In this document: positions 41,084 to 50,621 of the stretch, piece after piece
Numbering within the stretch: position 1 is the stretch's first letter
Layout of the letters: every line of letters starts with the position of its first letter
Origin: Citromicrobium sp. UBA3494
GTDB taxonomy: Bacteria > Pseudomonadota > Alphaproteobacteria > Sphingomonadales > Sphingomonadaceae
Assembly: GCA_002377695.1 (NCBI GenBank)
Contig: DFQH01000001.1
Coordinates: forward strand, 20,417 to 84,416
DNA length: 64,000 nt
Reading direction: 5' to 3'
The notes under the pieces: model-generated
Databases searched by the model: none
What the model saw: the letters and a program-made list of their open reading frames with translations, nothing else
Told to the model about the DNA's origin: nothing
Program-made: the position numbers and the translations under genes

Positions 41084-41698
41084 ATGTCGAAGCGCAAGAG
41101 CGCCAAGTACAAACTTGACCGTCGCATGGGCGAAAACATCTGGGGCCGTCCGAATTCCCCGGTCAACAAGCGTTCCTATGGCCCCGGCCAGCACGGCCAG
41201 CGCCGCAAGGGCAAGATGTCCGACTTCGGCCTGCAGCTGCGCGCCAAGCAGAAGCTGAAGGGCTATTACGGCGACGTCACCGAAAAGCAGTTCAAGCGCA
41301 CCTACCAGGAAGCGTCGCGGATGAAGGGCGACACCGGCCAGAACCTGATCGGCCTGCTGGAACAGCGGCTCGACATGGTGGTCTACCGCGCCAAGTTCGC
41401 GCCGACGATCTTCGCCGCGCGCCAGCTGGTCAACCACGGCCACATCACCGTGAACGGCGGCAAGTGCAACATCCCGAGCCGCCGCGTGATGGTGGGCGAT
41501 GTGATCGGCCTTGGCGGCAAGGCGAAAGACATGGCGCTGGTCATCGAAGCGCAGAGCCTGCCCGAGCGCGATATCCCCGACTATGTGGCCCCCGAAGGCG
41601 ACGACAAGGTGACGCTGACCCGCGTTCCCAAGCTGGACGAGGTGCCCTACCCCGTCACCATGGAACCCAACCTGATCGTCGAGTTCTACTCGCGCTGA
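41084..41698 (+). CDS. rpsD: 30S ribosomal protein S4
   Basis: 204 residues. Binds 16S rRNA early in assembly and forms part of the mRNA entry site. [20 protein letters not shown] at the N-terminus, [20 protein letters not shown], and the S4 RNA-binding domain [20 protein letters not shown]. Monocistronic, with its own terminator at 41723-41754. Confidence 0.98.
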   Translation: MSKRKSAKYKLDRRMGENIWGRPNSPVNKRSYGPGQHGQRRKGKMSDFGLQLRAKQKLKGYYGDVTEKQFKRTYQEASRMKGDTGQNLIGLLEQRLDMVVYRAKFAPTIFAARQLVNHGHITVNGGKCNIPSRRVMVGDVIGLGGKAKDMALVIEAQSLPERDIPDYVAPEGDDKVTLTRVPKLDEVPYPVTMEPNLIVEFYSR

Positions 41699-41722
41699 TC
41701 GGTTCTTCCGGAACGAACAAAG

Positions 41723-41754
41723 AAGGGCGGTCCGATTGGGCCGCCCTTTTTCGT
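41723..41754 (+). terminator. Rho-independent terminator after rpsD
   Basis: AAGGGCGGTCC, ATT-type loop, GGGCCGCCCTTTTT: strong stem and T-run, 25 bp past the rpsD stop. The complement may also serve the convergent peptidase remnant. Confidence 0.88.
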
Positions 41755-41773
41755 TCAAGACTGTGCCGGGCTG

Positions 41774-42856
41774 CTATTCGCCCAGATGCTCGCCCAGAAA
41801 CTTGTCGATTTCGAGCAGCATGTTCCCACGAACGCGCCCGTCGTTCAGATTGTGGTCCAATCCCTTGTACTGGACGTAGCGCACGTTCGCACCTGCGGCT
41901 TTAAGTCGATCCTCCATTCGTTCGGACTGGCTATCGCGCACATTGATATCCTCGGTCCCGTGAAACAGGATGACGGGGGCGTTGAACCGATCGGCGAAAT
42001 TGGCTGGGCTGCCCTCGCGCACATGCGGCCCTTCGCCGATGAAGCGCTTCACGATCTGGAAGTTGGTGTAATCGCGCGCTTCGTCCACCAGCATGCCGAG
42101 GTCCGTGACCGGTGCGATAGCGACAACGGCCTTGTAAAGGTCGGGATCGAGCACTTGCGACTGAAGGGCCGCATAGCCGCCGTAGGACCACCCGGCGATG
42201 CCCAACTGTTCGGGATCCGCTATCCCTTCGGACACTAGCCACCGGCCTGCATCGTTCACGTCGCCCACCGCGGTACGCCACTCCTGGAAGCCGTTGCGAC
42301 CGAACCATGCGTCCCCGTACCCAGTGGAGCCGCGAAAGTTGGGTTGCAGGACGGCATAACCGCGCGCGGCAAAGAACTGGACAAGCCAGTCGAAGCCCCA
42401 TTCATCGCGTGAGCCGGGGCCGCCATGCGGCAGCACGATGGCGGGCCCCGCCTCGCTAAGCCCCGACGGCATGGTAAGATAACCCGGGATCTGCGTGCCG
42501 TCTGCTGCCGGAAACGTTACCGGCTTCATCTGCGCCATCGGCATATCGACAAGCGGCTCGCGCAGCGGGAGCAAGGGCGAGAGGCGCTTGCTATCCCGCT
42601 CCAGCAGATACGACATTCCCGGGTCGACATCGCTCGATGCGACGATCAGAAGAGTCTGCTCGTCGGCCGAGGCGTCTATGATATTGATCAGGGGTTTCCC
42701 GGGCAGCGCGGCCTGCAACTGCGTTGCCAATTCGGCCATCTCGGGATCGAGATACTCGATCTGGCGCTTCTCGGTCGCAAAGCTCGCGCCAACAACGCGC
42801 CGCTGCCGCCCGGCGCTTTCATTCCGGCCAATGTGGGGATTGTCGGCAAGTCTTTC
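41774..42856 (-). pseudogene. S9 family (prolyl oligopeptidase) peptidase, N-terminal part missing
   Basis: The catalytic domain is intact: GWSYGGYA (nucleophile Ser), HGTEDINVR (Asp), GLDHNLNDG (His). The first ATG (42739) gives 321 residues, but the same frame continues to carry family-like sequence upstream (RVVGASFATEKRQIEYLDPE and NPHIGRNESAG) until a TAG at 42857-42859. Relatives are usually above 600 residues with an N-terminal beta-propeller, which is absent: the diguanylate/EAL gene begins 25 bp away on the other strand. Probably a truncated remnant; the catalytic domain could still be made from the internal ATG. Confidence 0.75.
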
Positions 42857-42883
42857 CTAACGAAAGCCATCTATGATGGTTTC

Positions 42884-45451
42884 ATGGATACCGCCGAAAT
42901 CGAAAGCACGCTGGGCGATGAAGAACGGCGCCTTGCCGCACTCGCCGATCTGGCGATCCTCGATACAGCGCCCGAAGCCGATTTCGATGAGCTGGCCGCT
43001 CTTGCCGCCGATATTCTCGACATGCCGCAGGCTGCACTCAGCCTGGTCGACAAGGACCGTCAGTGGTTCAAGGCCAGGGTTGCCCTGCCCTTCGAGCAGA
43101 CCCACCGCGACATCGCATTCTGCAACCATACGGTCGCTCTTCGCGAGCCCTTGATCGTGAGGGATGCAACCGCGGACCCGCGGTTTTCGGCTAATCCGCT
43201 CGTGACTGCCCAGGACGGCATCCGCTTCTATGCGGGTGCGCCGCTGTTCCATTCGAATGGGCAATGCGTGGGAAGTCTCTGCGTGCTCGATTCCCGGCCG
43301 AGGGACGATTTCGGCGAAGACAAGCTCAGGATACTCGAAGGCCTCGCCCGGCTTGCTTCGCGCCTGATGGCAACGCGGGGCGAACGCCGGAAGGGTGAAA
43401 TCGCAGCCAAGGTCGTGGAGGCCACCTCCGAAGCCGTGGTCGCGGCTGACCGGGACGGACAGATCGTCCTCGTCAATCGCGCCGCAGAAGACCTGTTCGG
43501 CCATTCCTCGCAACAGGCCCTGGGGAAAAGCATCGAACTTCTCATGCCGGACCGCTTCCGGAACGGGCACCAGAAGAAGATCGACAACGCTGCCGCCGGC
43601 GGCCCCACGCGGTTGCTGAACACCTTGCTCGAACTGCCGATCAAGACCTCCGATGGGCGCGAGCTCCCGACCGAATTGTCCCTCGCCCCATGGGGTGACA
43701 CTGGCAGCGATGGCGGATTCGCAGCCATCTTCCGCGACATCACCAGGCGAAAGCTACTCGAAGCAGATCGCCAGGAAACACGCAATTTCCTCGACGCGAT
43801 CCTCGAAAATCTCCCCGCGATGCTGTTCGTCAAGGAGGCGAGGACCGGGCGATATGTGGTGGTCAACAAGAGAGCGGCCGAGATCATGGGCTACGCCGAG
43901 GAGGACATCCTCGGTCGCACCGACAGCGAACTGTTCGGCCCTGTGGGAAAGGACTACGAAAAACGCGATGCCGAGGCCATCCTGAGTGAGCGGCCCTTTG
44001 TTTACGAGAGCGAGCATACCCGCGCGGACGGCGAGACATTCAACATCCGCACCACCCGGGTCCCGATGGACGGCCCGGATCACCCGCGGCAATTCGTTAT
44101 CGGTATTGCCGAAGACATGACGGATTTTCGGCGCAGCGAGGCCGCAAATTACTGGCTGGCCCGTTACGACGGCCTTACCGGACTTCTCAATCGCGGCAGC
44201 CTGTCGAGCCTCCTGAGCGACTATGTTTCCGAAGGCAAACCCTTCGCTATCCTGAGCATCGACTTGGATCGCTTCAAGACGGTGAACGAGCAGTTCGGTC
44301 ATCCTGCCGGCGACGCGGCCCTGAAGGTTGTGGGCGATCGACTGGAAGAGCTTGTCGGCCGGGAATGCGTCGTCTCCCGGGCGGGAAGCGACGAATTCGT
44401 GATCCTGCTCCGCGGGCCGCGACTGAACGATCGCGCGACGACCCTTGCATACAACGTCGTCGAGCGGATGGCGGAACCGATAGATACTCGCGGTAAGGTC
44501 GCGCATATCGGGGCTTCGGTTGGTATCGCCCTGTATCCTGAGGACGGGGAGACCACCGAGAAATTGCGCGAGAATGTCGATCTTGCACTCTATCGCGCCA
44601 AGAAGGACGGGCGTGGTAAGGTGTGCCTGTTCGATAGCCAGATGGACGCGGCTGTGCGCGATCGGCGGATGCTGGAAGGCGATCTGAGAGCGGCGGTCGC
44701 CAACGGCGACATAAAGCTGGCCTACCAGCCCGTGGTGGCCAGCTCCACCACGGACGTGACCAGCTTCGAAGCGCTCGCCCGCTGGAAGCACCCCACCCGC
44801 GGGCATGTCAGCCCCGAGGTTTTCATCTCGCTGGCCGAAGATTGCGGTCTCATCGAGGAACTGGGCTCCCTCCTGCTCGACCAGGCCTGCAGCGATGCGG
44901 TGAAGTGGCCGGAACATCTGTGCGTCGCGGTCAATCTATCACCGCTGCAGTTCAGGTCGGGAAAGCTGATACAGACTATCCAGTCCGCCCTGACCCGGTC
45001 CGGACTGGCGCCGGAACGGCTCCAGCTGGAAGTGACCGAGCGGCTGGTGATCGAAGATACGGACGAAACGGTCGCGCAACTCAAGGAATTGCGCGCGCAA
45101 GGGATCCATATCCTGATCGACGATTTCGGAGTGGGCCATTCCTCGCTCAGCTATTTCCAGGTCCTGCCCTTCGACAAGGTCAAGATCGACAAGTCCTTCA
45201 TTCATGAGATCGAGACGTCCCGCTCGGCCAACGCCATCGTCGAAGCGGTGATCGGCATCGGGCGGCAGCTCTCGATGGGTATCGTGGCCGAAGGTGTGGA
45301 AACCGAAAAGCAGCGCAAGTTGCTCACGAGACTCGGCTGCTCGCACCTGCAAGGGTACTATTTCAGCGCTGCGATGCCGCCGGCAGAGGTCCCTGCGTTT
45401 ATCGCGGATATGCAGGCGCCCCCCGTCCGACTAGCGAGCACCGTGGCCTAG
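42884..45451 (+). CDS. GAF-PAS-PAS-GGDEF-EAL protein (c-di-GMP signalling)
   Basis: 855 residues from the ATG at 42884. Order: GAF (about 20-165; FCNHTV, FYAGAPL), PAS (170-290; VVAADRDGQIVLVNRAAEDL), PAS (295-415; NKRAAEIMGYAEEDILG), GGDEF (420-590), EAL (600-845). The GGDEF has DGLTGLLNR and IDLDRFKTVNEQFGHPAGD but its active loop reads AGSDEF, so cyclase activity is doubtful and GTP-binding regulation more likely. The EAL domain keeps EALARW, NLSPLQF, EVTERL, DDFGVGHSS, KIDKSFI and AEGVET, so it should hydrolyse c-di-GMP. No membrane segment. The stop shares CTAG with the convergent M50 gene. Confidence 0.92.
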   Translation: MDTAEIESTLGDEERRLAALADLAILDTAPEADFDELAALAADILDMPQAALSLVDKDRQWFKARVALPFEQTHRDIAFCNHTVALREPLIVRDATADPRFSANPLVTAQDGIRFYAGAPLFHSNGQCVGSLCVLDSRPRDDFGEDKLRILEGLARLASRLMATRGERRKGEIAAKVVEATSEAVVAADRDGQIVLVNRAAEDLFGHSSQQALGKSIELLMPDRFRNGHQKKIDNAAAGGPTRLLNTLLELPIKTSDGRELPTELSLAPWGDTGSDGGFAAIFRDITRRKLLEADRQETRNFLDAILENLPAMLFVKEARTGRYVVVNKRAAEIMGYAEEDILGRTDSELFGPVGKDYEKRDAEAILSERPFVYESEHTRADGETFNIRTTRVPMDGPDHPRQFVIGIAEDMTDFRRSEAANYWLARYDGLTGLLNRGSLSSLLSDYVSEGKPFAILSIDLDRFKTVNEQFGHPAGDAALKVVGDRLEELVGRECVVSRAGSDEFVILLRGPRLNDRATTLAYNVVERMAEPIDTRGKVAHIGASVGIALYPEDGETTEKLRENVDLALYRAKKDGRGKVCLFDSQMDAAVRDRRMLEGDLRAAVANGDIKLAYQPVVASSTTDVTSFEALARWKHPTRGHVSPEVFISLAEDCGLIEELGSLLLDQACSDAVKWPEHLCVAVNLSPLQFRSGKLIQTIQSALTRSGLAPERLQLEVTERLVIEDTDETVAQLKELRAQGIHILIDDFGVGHSSLSYFQVLPFDKVKIDKSFIHEIETSRSANAIVEAVIGIGRQLSMGIVAEGVETEKQRKLLTRLGCSHLQGYYFSAAMPPAEVPAFIADMQAPPVRLASTVA

Positions 45452-46164
45452 CGCCGGAAGGCGTAGCGAAAGCTCCACCACAGAAGCGCGATGTTGGCAG
45501 CGCTCAGCACGATCCCCCAGAACCAGTAGGGCAGGAACAGGGCCTGCGCGATTGCTCCTGTGTCCGAGATTTGCGGGAGCCCGCCGATCGTTCCCCCCTG
45601 CGTGAACAGATAGCCGGTTTGCGACCACACGCTGATGCAGGCTTGCACGCCTAGCAGCTGGATGGCGAACCGCTGCTGGTCGGCGTTCGCTCTGCGCGCG
45701 ATGGCCAGGATCGCAATGCCAACAAGCGGCAGGACCACCATGCCGGTAAGGCTGCGCACCCAGATTGCCGCGCTGACCAGAAGCGCTGCGCCCAGCACGG
45801 CGAGCGCAATGCGGGTCCCCCGCAAGCTGCGCGAGGATGCGATCAGCGCCGCACCTGCCAGCGCAGGGCCGATCGGCCCGCCAGCGGCGATGATGGCGTC
45901 CTGCACCACATTGCGATCCGGGGAGACTTCCGAAACCGCGACGCCCGAACCATCGGGATAGATCAGCAGGTGATCGAACCGTTCCCCCATCGCGATTACC
46001 GCCAGCCCGTGACCCATCTCGTGAAACCACGTGGTCAGGATGGTGAAGGGATAAAGCAGCAGCGCGCCGAAGGGCGTGTGCCAGAGCATGAGCGAACCGA
46101 GCCCCAGTATGACGAGCAGCGCAATCCGCTTCTGCCGTTCCTGTTCTGCGAAATGCGTGCTCAT
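45448..46164 (-). CDS. M50-like membrane metallopeptidase
   Basis: 238 residues with about six hydrophobic segments. HEMGHG (near 50) is the zinc-binding HExxH of site-2-type proteases within a membrane helix; a second motif [10 protein letters not shown] (near 95) is compatible with the third-ligand region. Similar proteins are annotated M50 family / peptidase-like. Targets unknown; intramembrane proteolysis inferred. Its ATG overlaps the tgt stop (ATGA), so it is translated with tgt. Confidence 0.8.
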   Translation of the reverse strand: MSTHFAEQERQKRIALLVILGLGSLMLWHTPFGALLLYPFTILTTWFHEMGHGLAVIAMGERFDHLLIYPDGSGVAVSEVSPDRNVVQDAIIAAGGPIGPALAGAALIASSRSLRGTRIALAVLGAALLVSAAIWVRSLTGMVVLPLVGIAILAIARRANADQQRFAIQLLGVQACISVWSQTGYLFTQGGTIGGLPQISDTGAIAQALFLPYWFWGIVLSAANIALLWWSFRYAFRR

Positions 46165-47291
46165 CCTGTGCCGAGATAGGTATCGCGGAACCGCTGCGCA
46201 AAGGCGGCGAAGCGGTCTTCGGAAATAGCCTCTCGCATCGCGGCCATCAGCTGCTGGTAGAAACCGATATTGTGTTCCGTCAGCAGGATCGCGCCCAGCA
46301 TCTCGCCCGACTTGATGAGGTGATGCAGATAGGCGCGGCTATAGGTCGTACAGGTGGGGCAGGTGCAGCGATCGTCCAGCGGCCCGGTGTCCTCCGCGAA
46401 GCGCGCATTGCGCAGATTGAGCGCGCCGTTCCAGGTGAAGGCCTGCCCGTTGCGGCCCGAACGGGTCGGCAGCACGCAATCGAACATGTCCACCCCGCGC
46501 TCCACGGCACCCACGAGGTCGTCGGGCTTGCCGACGCCCATAAGATAGCGAGGAGCATCCTGTGGCAATTGCGCGGGCGCGAAGTCGAGCGTGGCGAACA
46601 TCGCCTCCTGCCCCTCGCCCACCGCGAGGCCGCCGATGGCATAGCCGTCGAAGCCGATCTCGGTCAGTGCCTCGGCAGAGCGCCGCCGCAGGGTCTCGTC
46701 GAGAGCGCCCTGCTGAATGCCGAAGAGAGCGGCGCGCTGCGCATGCTCGCCGCCTGCGTCGAAGGCGTCCCGGCTGCGCTTCGCCCAGCGCATCGACATT
46801 TCCATGCTGGCCTCGATCTCGGCCAGCGGGCGGTCGGCGCGCGGGCACTCGTCGAAGGCCATCACGATGTCGCTGCCAAGCAGACCCTGGATCTCCATGC
46901 TGCGTTCTGGGGTGAGCATGTGCCTGCTGCCATCGAGGTGGCTGCGGAACTCAACGCCCTCCTCGGTCAGCTTGTTGAGATCGGACAGGCTCATCACTTG
47001 GTAGCCGCCGCTGTCGGTCAGGATCGGGCGATCCCAGTTCATGAAGCGGTGGAGCCCGCCCAGCTTCGCCACCCGCTCCGCCCCCGGACGCAGCATCAGG
47101 TGGTAGGTATTGCCCAGGATGATGTCCGCCCCCGCCGCGCGCACGGCTTCGGGCTTCATGCCCTTCACCGTGGCCGCCGTGCCGACGGGCATGAACGCGG
47201 GTGTGCGGATTTCCCCGCGAAGCATGGCAATCGTGCCGGTCCGCGCGGCGCCGCTGGTGGCGGAGATGGTGAAGTCGAAACGCTTGGTCAT
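46161..47291 (-). CDS. tgt: tRNA-guanine transglycosylase
   Basis: 376 residues from the ATG at 47291. Exchanges guanine 34 for the queuosine precursor preQ1 in tRNAs with GUN anticodons. [26 protein letters not shown], the catalytic [21 protein letters not shown] and the zinc site [17 protein letters not shown] are present. queA, the next step of the pathway, lies about 3.3 kb further on the same strand, separated by other genes. Confidence 0.97.
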   Translation of the reverse strand: MTKRFDFTISATSGAARTGTIAMLRGEIRTPAFMPVGTAATVKGMKPEAVRAAGADIILGNTYHLMLRPGAERVAKLGGLHRFMNWDRPILTDSGGYQVMSLSDLNKLTEEGVEFRSHLDGSRHMLTPERSMEIQGLLGSDIVMAFDECPRADRPLAEIEASMEMSMRWAKRSRDAFDAGGEHAQRAALFGIQQGALDETLRRRSAEALTEIGFDGYAIGGLAVGEGQEAMFATLDFAPAQLPQDAPRYLMGVGKPDDLVGAVERGVDMFDCVLPTRSGRNGQAFTWNGALNLRNARFAEDTGPLDDRCTCPTCTTYSRAYLHHLIKSGEMLGAILLTEHNIGFYQQLMAAMREAISEDRFAAFAQRFRDTYLGTG

Positions 47292-47410
47292 TGCAAGGGG
47301 CGCTAGGATAGCTTGGCGCGCCTGTCGATGCGTGGCGCATCGTCTCATTCACGATTTGCTCAGTGGTCTGGCGCCAGACGAAGCCTCTATCGATCGAGGA
47401 TGCCGTTACC

Positions 47411-47929
47411 ATGATCCGTTCTCTCGCCGCCGCCGTCTGCATGTTCGCCGCCAGCACCACCGCTATGGCGCAGACGCCACAGCAGCGCCCCTGCATTTCC
47501 CCCGCGGAAAACGAGGCCCTCGTCGCCTATGTCATGCCCGATCTGATCGACGCGCTGGAGAGCAGGTGTGCTTCCAGCCTGCCGTCCAGAGCTTTTCTCG
47601 GCACACGCTCGGCCGCGCTGCAGAAGAAGCTCGAACCGCAGGCGGACCGCGCCTGGCCGCGGGCGCGCAACGCGGCACAGCGTTTCGCCGGCACGCGCCT
47701 GCCGGTGGATACCCGGTTCGAAAGCGTCGCCAAGGCAGCGCTGGCACCGGCGGCCGCCACGCTGATCGCGCGCGGCTTCGATGGCGATCAATGCCGCATG
47801 GCCGACCGGCTGCTGGCCGAACTCGCCCCGCTTCCGCCGGAAAACCTTGCCGGGGTGATGGCGCTGTTCCTGGAAATCGGCATTGCGGAGAACGAGGACG
47901 TGCCGTTCCGCGTATGCCCGGCGGACTGA
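47411..47929 (+). CDS. Secreted/periplasmic protein of unknown function
   Basis: 172 residues from the ATG at 47411. A signal peptide (MIRSLAAAVCMFAASTTAMA, cleavage before QTPQQ) is clear. The mature part has four cysteines spread along the chain and helix-rich regions; no domain recognised. Divergent from tgt (119 bp between them) and convergent with the DUF481 gene 5 bp away. Confidence 0.8.
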   Translation: MIRSLAAAVCMFAASTTAMAQTPQQRPCISPAENEALVAYVMPDLIDALESRCASSLPSRAFLGTRSAALQKKLEPQADRAWPRARNAAQRFAGTRLPVDTRFESVAKAALAPAAATLIARGFDGDQCRMADRLLAELAPLPPENLAGVMALFLEIGIAENEDVPFRVCPAD

Positions 47930-47933
47930 GCGA

Positions 47934-48881
47934 TCAGAAGCCGTATACCAACGTGAACCTTGTCAGCGTATCGGTCTGTTCCCGGTTCTGACGGGCGTTA
48001 CTGTTATACTCCAGCTGGTAGCTGAGCCGCGAGCGTAGCCGGTTGCTGACCTTGAAATCGATCCCGCTCAGCAGGTTGAGCGTGGTATTGGCGCTGTCGA
48101 CGATCACCAGCGCCTCCCCGCCGGTCTCGGTGACGGCGTTGGCATCCTGGGTGAAGGTAACCCGGTCCGCCAACTTCCAGTCGAAATCCGCGCCGAACAG
48201 CGCGGCGAGCCGGTCTATGCGGGTCCCGTCGGTCAGCTCGGTCACGCGGTAGGCCGGGCCCGCCTTGATCGAGAGCGTGGCGGAATCGCTTTCCAGCAGC
48301 GTGTAGCCCACCCCGCCCGACACCGCGTAGCGATGGTCGAAGCCTTGGAACCGGTCATGCTCGTATTGCGCGAGGCCATAGGCGAACAGGTTCTCGCCCA
48401 TTTCGAAGCGGGGTTCGTACGCGACCAGGTAGCGCTCGCGGCTGGTAACGCCGTTCGAGCGCTGGTAATCGGCGCTGACGCGCAGCGCGTGGGTCCAGTC
48501 GATACCCTCGCGCTTCAGTTTCAGCGCGACAGAGAGGCCCGTATCCTCGCTGTTGCCGGTCGAAACGAACGCACCGACCTGCCCTTCGCCGCTCCACAGG
48601 TCGAGCACGCCCGCCTCGCGTATCTGCTCGCGCTGCTCGATTTCCGCCAGGCGTTTGGCCTCCGCCTGATCCGCGCGCCAGGCGAGCGCGATCTGCTCGA
48701 TCTCGGCAGCGCTGTCGGGCTGAGTCTGCTTCGCCAGTGCGACAACGGTTTCCACTTTTGCAGCATCGCCAGTGGCGATGGCAGCGTCGATCATCGCCTG
48801 CACGTCGGGCGGAATCTCGGCGAAAGCGGGGGTGGAAACAAGGGCGGTCGCGGCGGCGGTGATGAGCGTGCGTCTGATCAT
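47934..48881 (-). CDS. DUF481 family outer-membrane protein (YdiY-like)
   Basis: 315 residues. Signal peptide (ALVSTPAFA), a helical N-terminal part (about 22-95), then a beta-rich barrel-type domain: GEGQVGAFVSTGNSEDTGLS, alternating strands and a C-terminal aromatic ending (TLVYGF) typical of outer-membrane proteins. DUF481 proteins are salt- or acid-induced in enterobacteria. Function unknown. Located beside the ABC exporter genes (20 bp upstream on the same strand) and possibly co-transcribed. Confidence 0.88.
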   Translation of the reverse strand: MIRRTLITAAATALVSTPAFAEIPPDVQAMIDAAIATGDAAKVETVVALAKQTQPDSAAEIEQIALAWRADQAEAKRLAEIEQREQIREAGVLDLWSGEGQVGAFVSTGNSEDTGLSVALKLKREGIDWTHALRVSADYQRSNGVTSRERYLVAYEPRFEMGENLFAYGLAQYEHDRFQGFDHRYAVSGGVGYTLLESDSATLSIKAGPAYRVTELTDGTRIDRLAALFGADFDWKLADRVTFTQDANAVTETGGEALVIVDSANTTLNLLSGIDFKVSNRLRSRLSYQLEYNSNARQNREQTDTLTRFTLVYGF

Positions 48882-48900
48882 GGCCGCCGCTCGTAGCGCC

Positions 48901-49668
48901 TCAATCTCGCAGTCGCCAGCCGGTTCGGAAGATGTACGCGATCACCGCGGTACAGGTGAAAAGAAAGGCCAGCGTAAGCCCCAGCGACACCCAGATGCTG
49001 ACATCGGCAGAGCCGTAGAACGTCCAGCGCAGGCCGCTGACCAGATAGACGATGGGGTTGACCAGCGCGACCGTGTCCCACGGCGCGGGCAGGTCCGCGA
49101 TCGAATAGAACGTGCCGCCCAGAAAGGTGAGCGGAGTCAGGATCAACATCGGGATAATGCCCAGCTTTTCGAAGCTGTCGGCCCAGATGCCCAGGATGAA
49201 CCCGAAGAGGCTGAAGCTTGCGGCGACCAGCAGGATGAAGACGAATGCGAAGAACGGATGTGCGATGTCGTAGGGCACGAAAATGCGTGCCGTCAGCAGG
49301 ATGATCGCCGCCAGGATCAGGCTCTTCGTAGCCGCTGCGCCGACGAATCCGACCAGCGTTTCCGCAACGCCCACGGGGGCGGAGAGCAGTTCGTAGATCG
49401 TGCCGGTGAAACGCGGCATGTAGATACCAAAGCTGGAATTGCTGGTCGTCTCCCCTAGCAGGGTCAGCATCAGCAGGCCGGGAATGATGAAAGCGCCGTA
49501 ATCGACCGAGCCGACATCGGGCATCCGGTCGCCGATCGCGGAGCCGAAGACGAGGATGTAGAGCGCGGTGGTGAGGACCGGGGCGAGGACGGACTGGAAG
49601 GCCGTGCGCAGGAAGCGCCACAGCTCGCGCCGGTAGATCGACCAGGCGGAACGTGCGTTGAAGATCAT
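48901..49668 (-). CDS. ABC-2 type transporter permease
   Basis: 255 residues with six predicted membrane helices, the ABC2_membrane family: YRRELWRFLRTAFQSVLAPV, ALYILVFG, FIIPGLLML, and a late GGTFYSIADLP. Partner of the ATP-binding gene with which it overlaps by ATGA. Such two-gene exporters move drugs, polysaccharides or lipids; the substrate here is unknown. Confidence 0.92.
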   Translation of the reverse strand: MIFNARSAWSIYRRELWRFLRTAFQSVLAPVLTTALYILVFGSAIGDRMPDVGSVDYGAFIIPGLLMLTLLGETTSNSSFGIYMPRFTGTIYELLSAPVGVAETLVGFVGAAATKSLILAAIILLTARIFVPYDIAHPFFAFVFILLVAASFSLFGFILGIWADSFEKLGIIPMLILTPLTFLGGTFYSIADLPAPWDTVALVNPIVYLVSGLRWTFYGSADVSIWVSLGLTLAFLFTCTAVIAYIFRTGWRLRD

Positions 49669-50612
49669 GCCGCTTCGCCCTCTTCATCGCCCAGCAGCGA
49701 GACGAAAATGTCTTCCAGACTGCTCTCGCGCACGTCGATTCCGACATAGTCGATCCCGCTGGCGATCAGGGCCTTGGTCAGATCGGCCACTTCCTCGCGG
49801 CCCTTGCCCGTGCCATCGCCGCCGCGATAGCAGATCGAACGGCCGCCTTCCTCCAGTTCCACGGGAAACTGCGCAATCTCGGGCGGCAGCGCAGCCAGCG
49901 GCTCGGCCAGCAGGATATGCGCCTCCGTGCGGCCGAGCCGCGCCATCATCGCGTCCTTTTCGTCCACCATCAGGATGCGGCCCTTGCGGATGATGCCGAC
50001 CCGGTCGGCCATTTCCTCGGCTTCCTCGATGTAATGCGTGGTCAGGATCACCGTAACGCCGCGCGCGCGCATGGCATCGATCTGGTGCCACATGTCCTTG
50101 CGCAGCTCCACATCGACACCCGCAGTCGGCTCGTCGAGGAACAGCAGGTCCGGCTCGTGCGCCATCGCCTTCGCGATCAGCACGCGACGCTTCATCCCGC
50201 CCGAAAGCTCCATGATGCGGTTGTTGCGCTTGTCCCACAGGCTGAGCGAGCGCAGGATTTCCTCGATCCGTCCAGGGTCGGGTGCCAGCCCGAAGAGCCC
50301 GCGCGAATATTCCACGGCATGTTTCACCGGTTCGAACATGTCGGTGGACAGTTCCTGCGGCACCAGCCCGATGCGGGCGCGCGCCTGGCGCCAATCGCTC
50401 TGCAAGTCCTGTCCGAAGGCGCGCAAGGTGCCCGAGGTGGGCCGCACCAGACCGCACACCGCGCCGATCAGCGTGGTCTTTCCCGCCCCGTTGGGGCCAA
50501 GCAGCGCGAAAATCTCACCCTTGCGGATCGTCAGATCGACGTCGTCGAGTGCCTTGAGCCCCCCGGAGTAAACCTTGGTGAGGCCGGACAGCTCTAGGAT
50601 GGGATCGGACAT
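49665..50612 (-). CDS. ABC transporter ATP-binding protein
   Basis: 315 residues. Walker A LLGPNGAGKTT, Q-loop near VPQEL, signature ELSGGMKRR, Walker B LLFLDEPTAGVD, then an H-loop TTHY, and a C-terminal domain as in DrrA/YadG-type exporters. Energises the adjacent permease. It follows queA by only 9 bp on the same strand, so it may be transcribed from the same message. Confidence 0.95.
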   Translation of the reverse strand: MSDPILELSGLTKVYSGGLKALDDVDLTIRKGEIFALLGPNGAGKTTLIGAVCGLVRPTSGTLRAFGQDLQSDWRQARARIGLVPQELSTDMFEPVKHAVEYSRGLFGLAPDPGRIEEILRSLSLWDKRNNRIMELSGGMKRRVLIAKAMAHEPDLLFLDEPTAGVDVELRKDMWHQIDAMRARGVTVILTTHYIEEAEEMADRVGIIRKGRILMVDEKDAMMARLGRTEAHILLAEPLAALPPEIAQFPVELEEGGRSICYRGGDGTGKGREEVADLTKALIASGIDYVGIDVRESSLEDIFVSLLGDEEGEAA

Positions 50613-50621
50613 GCAACGCAG

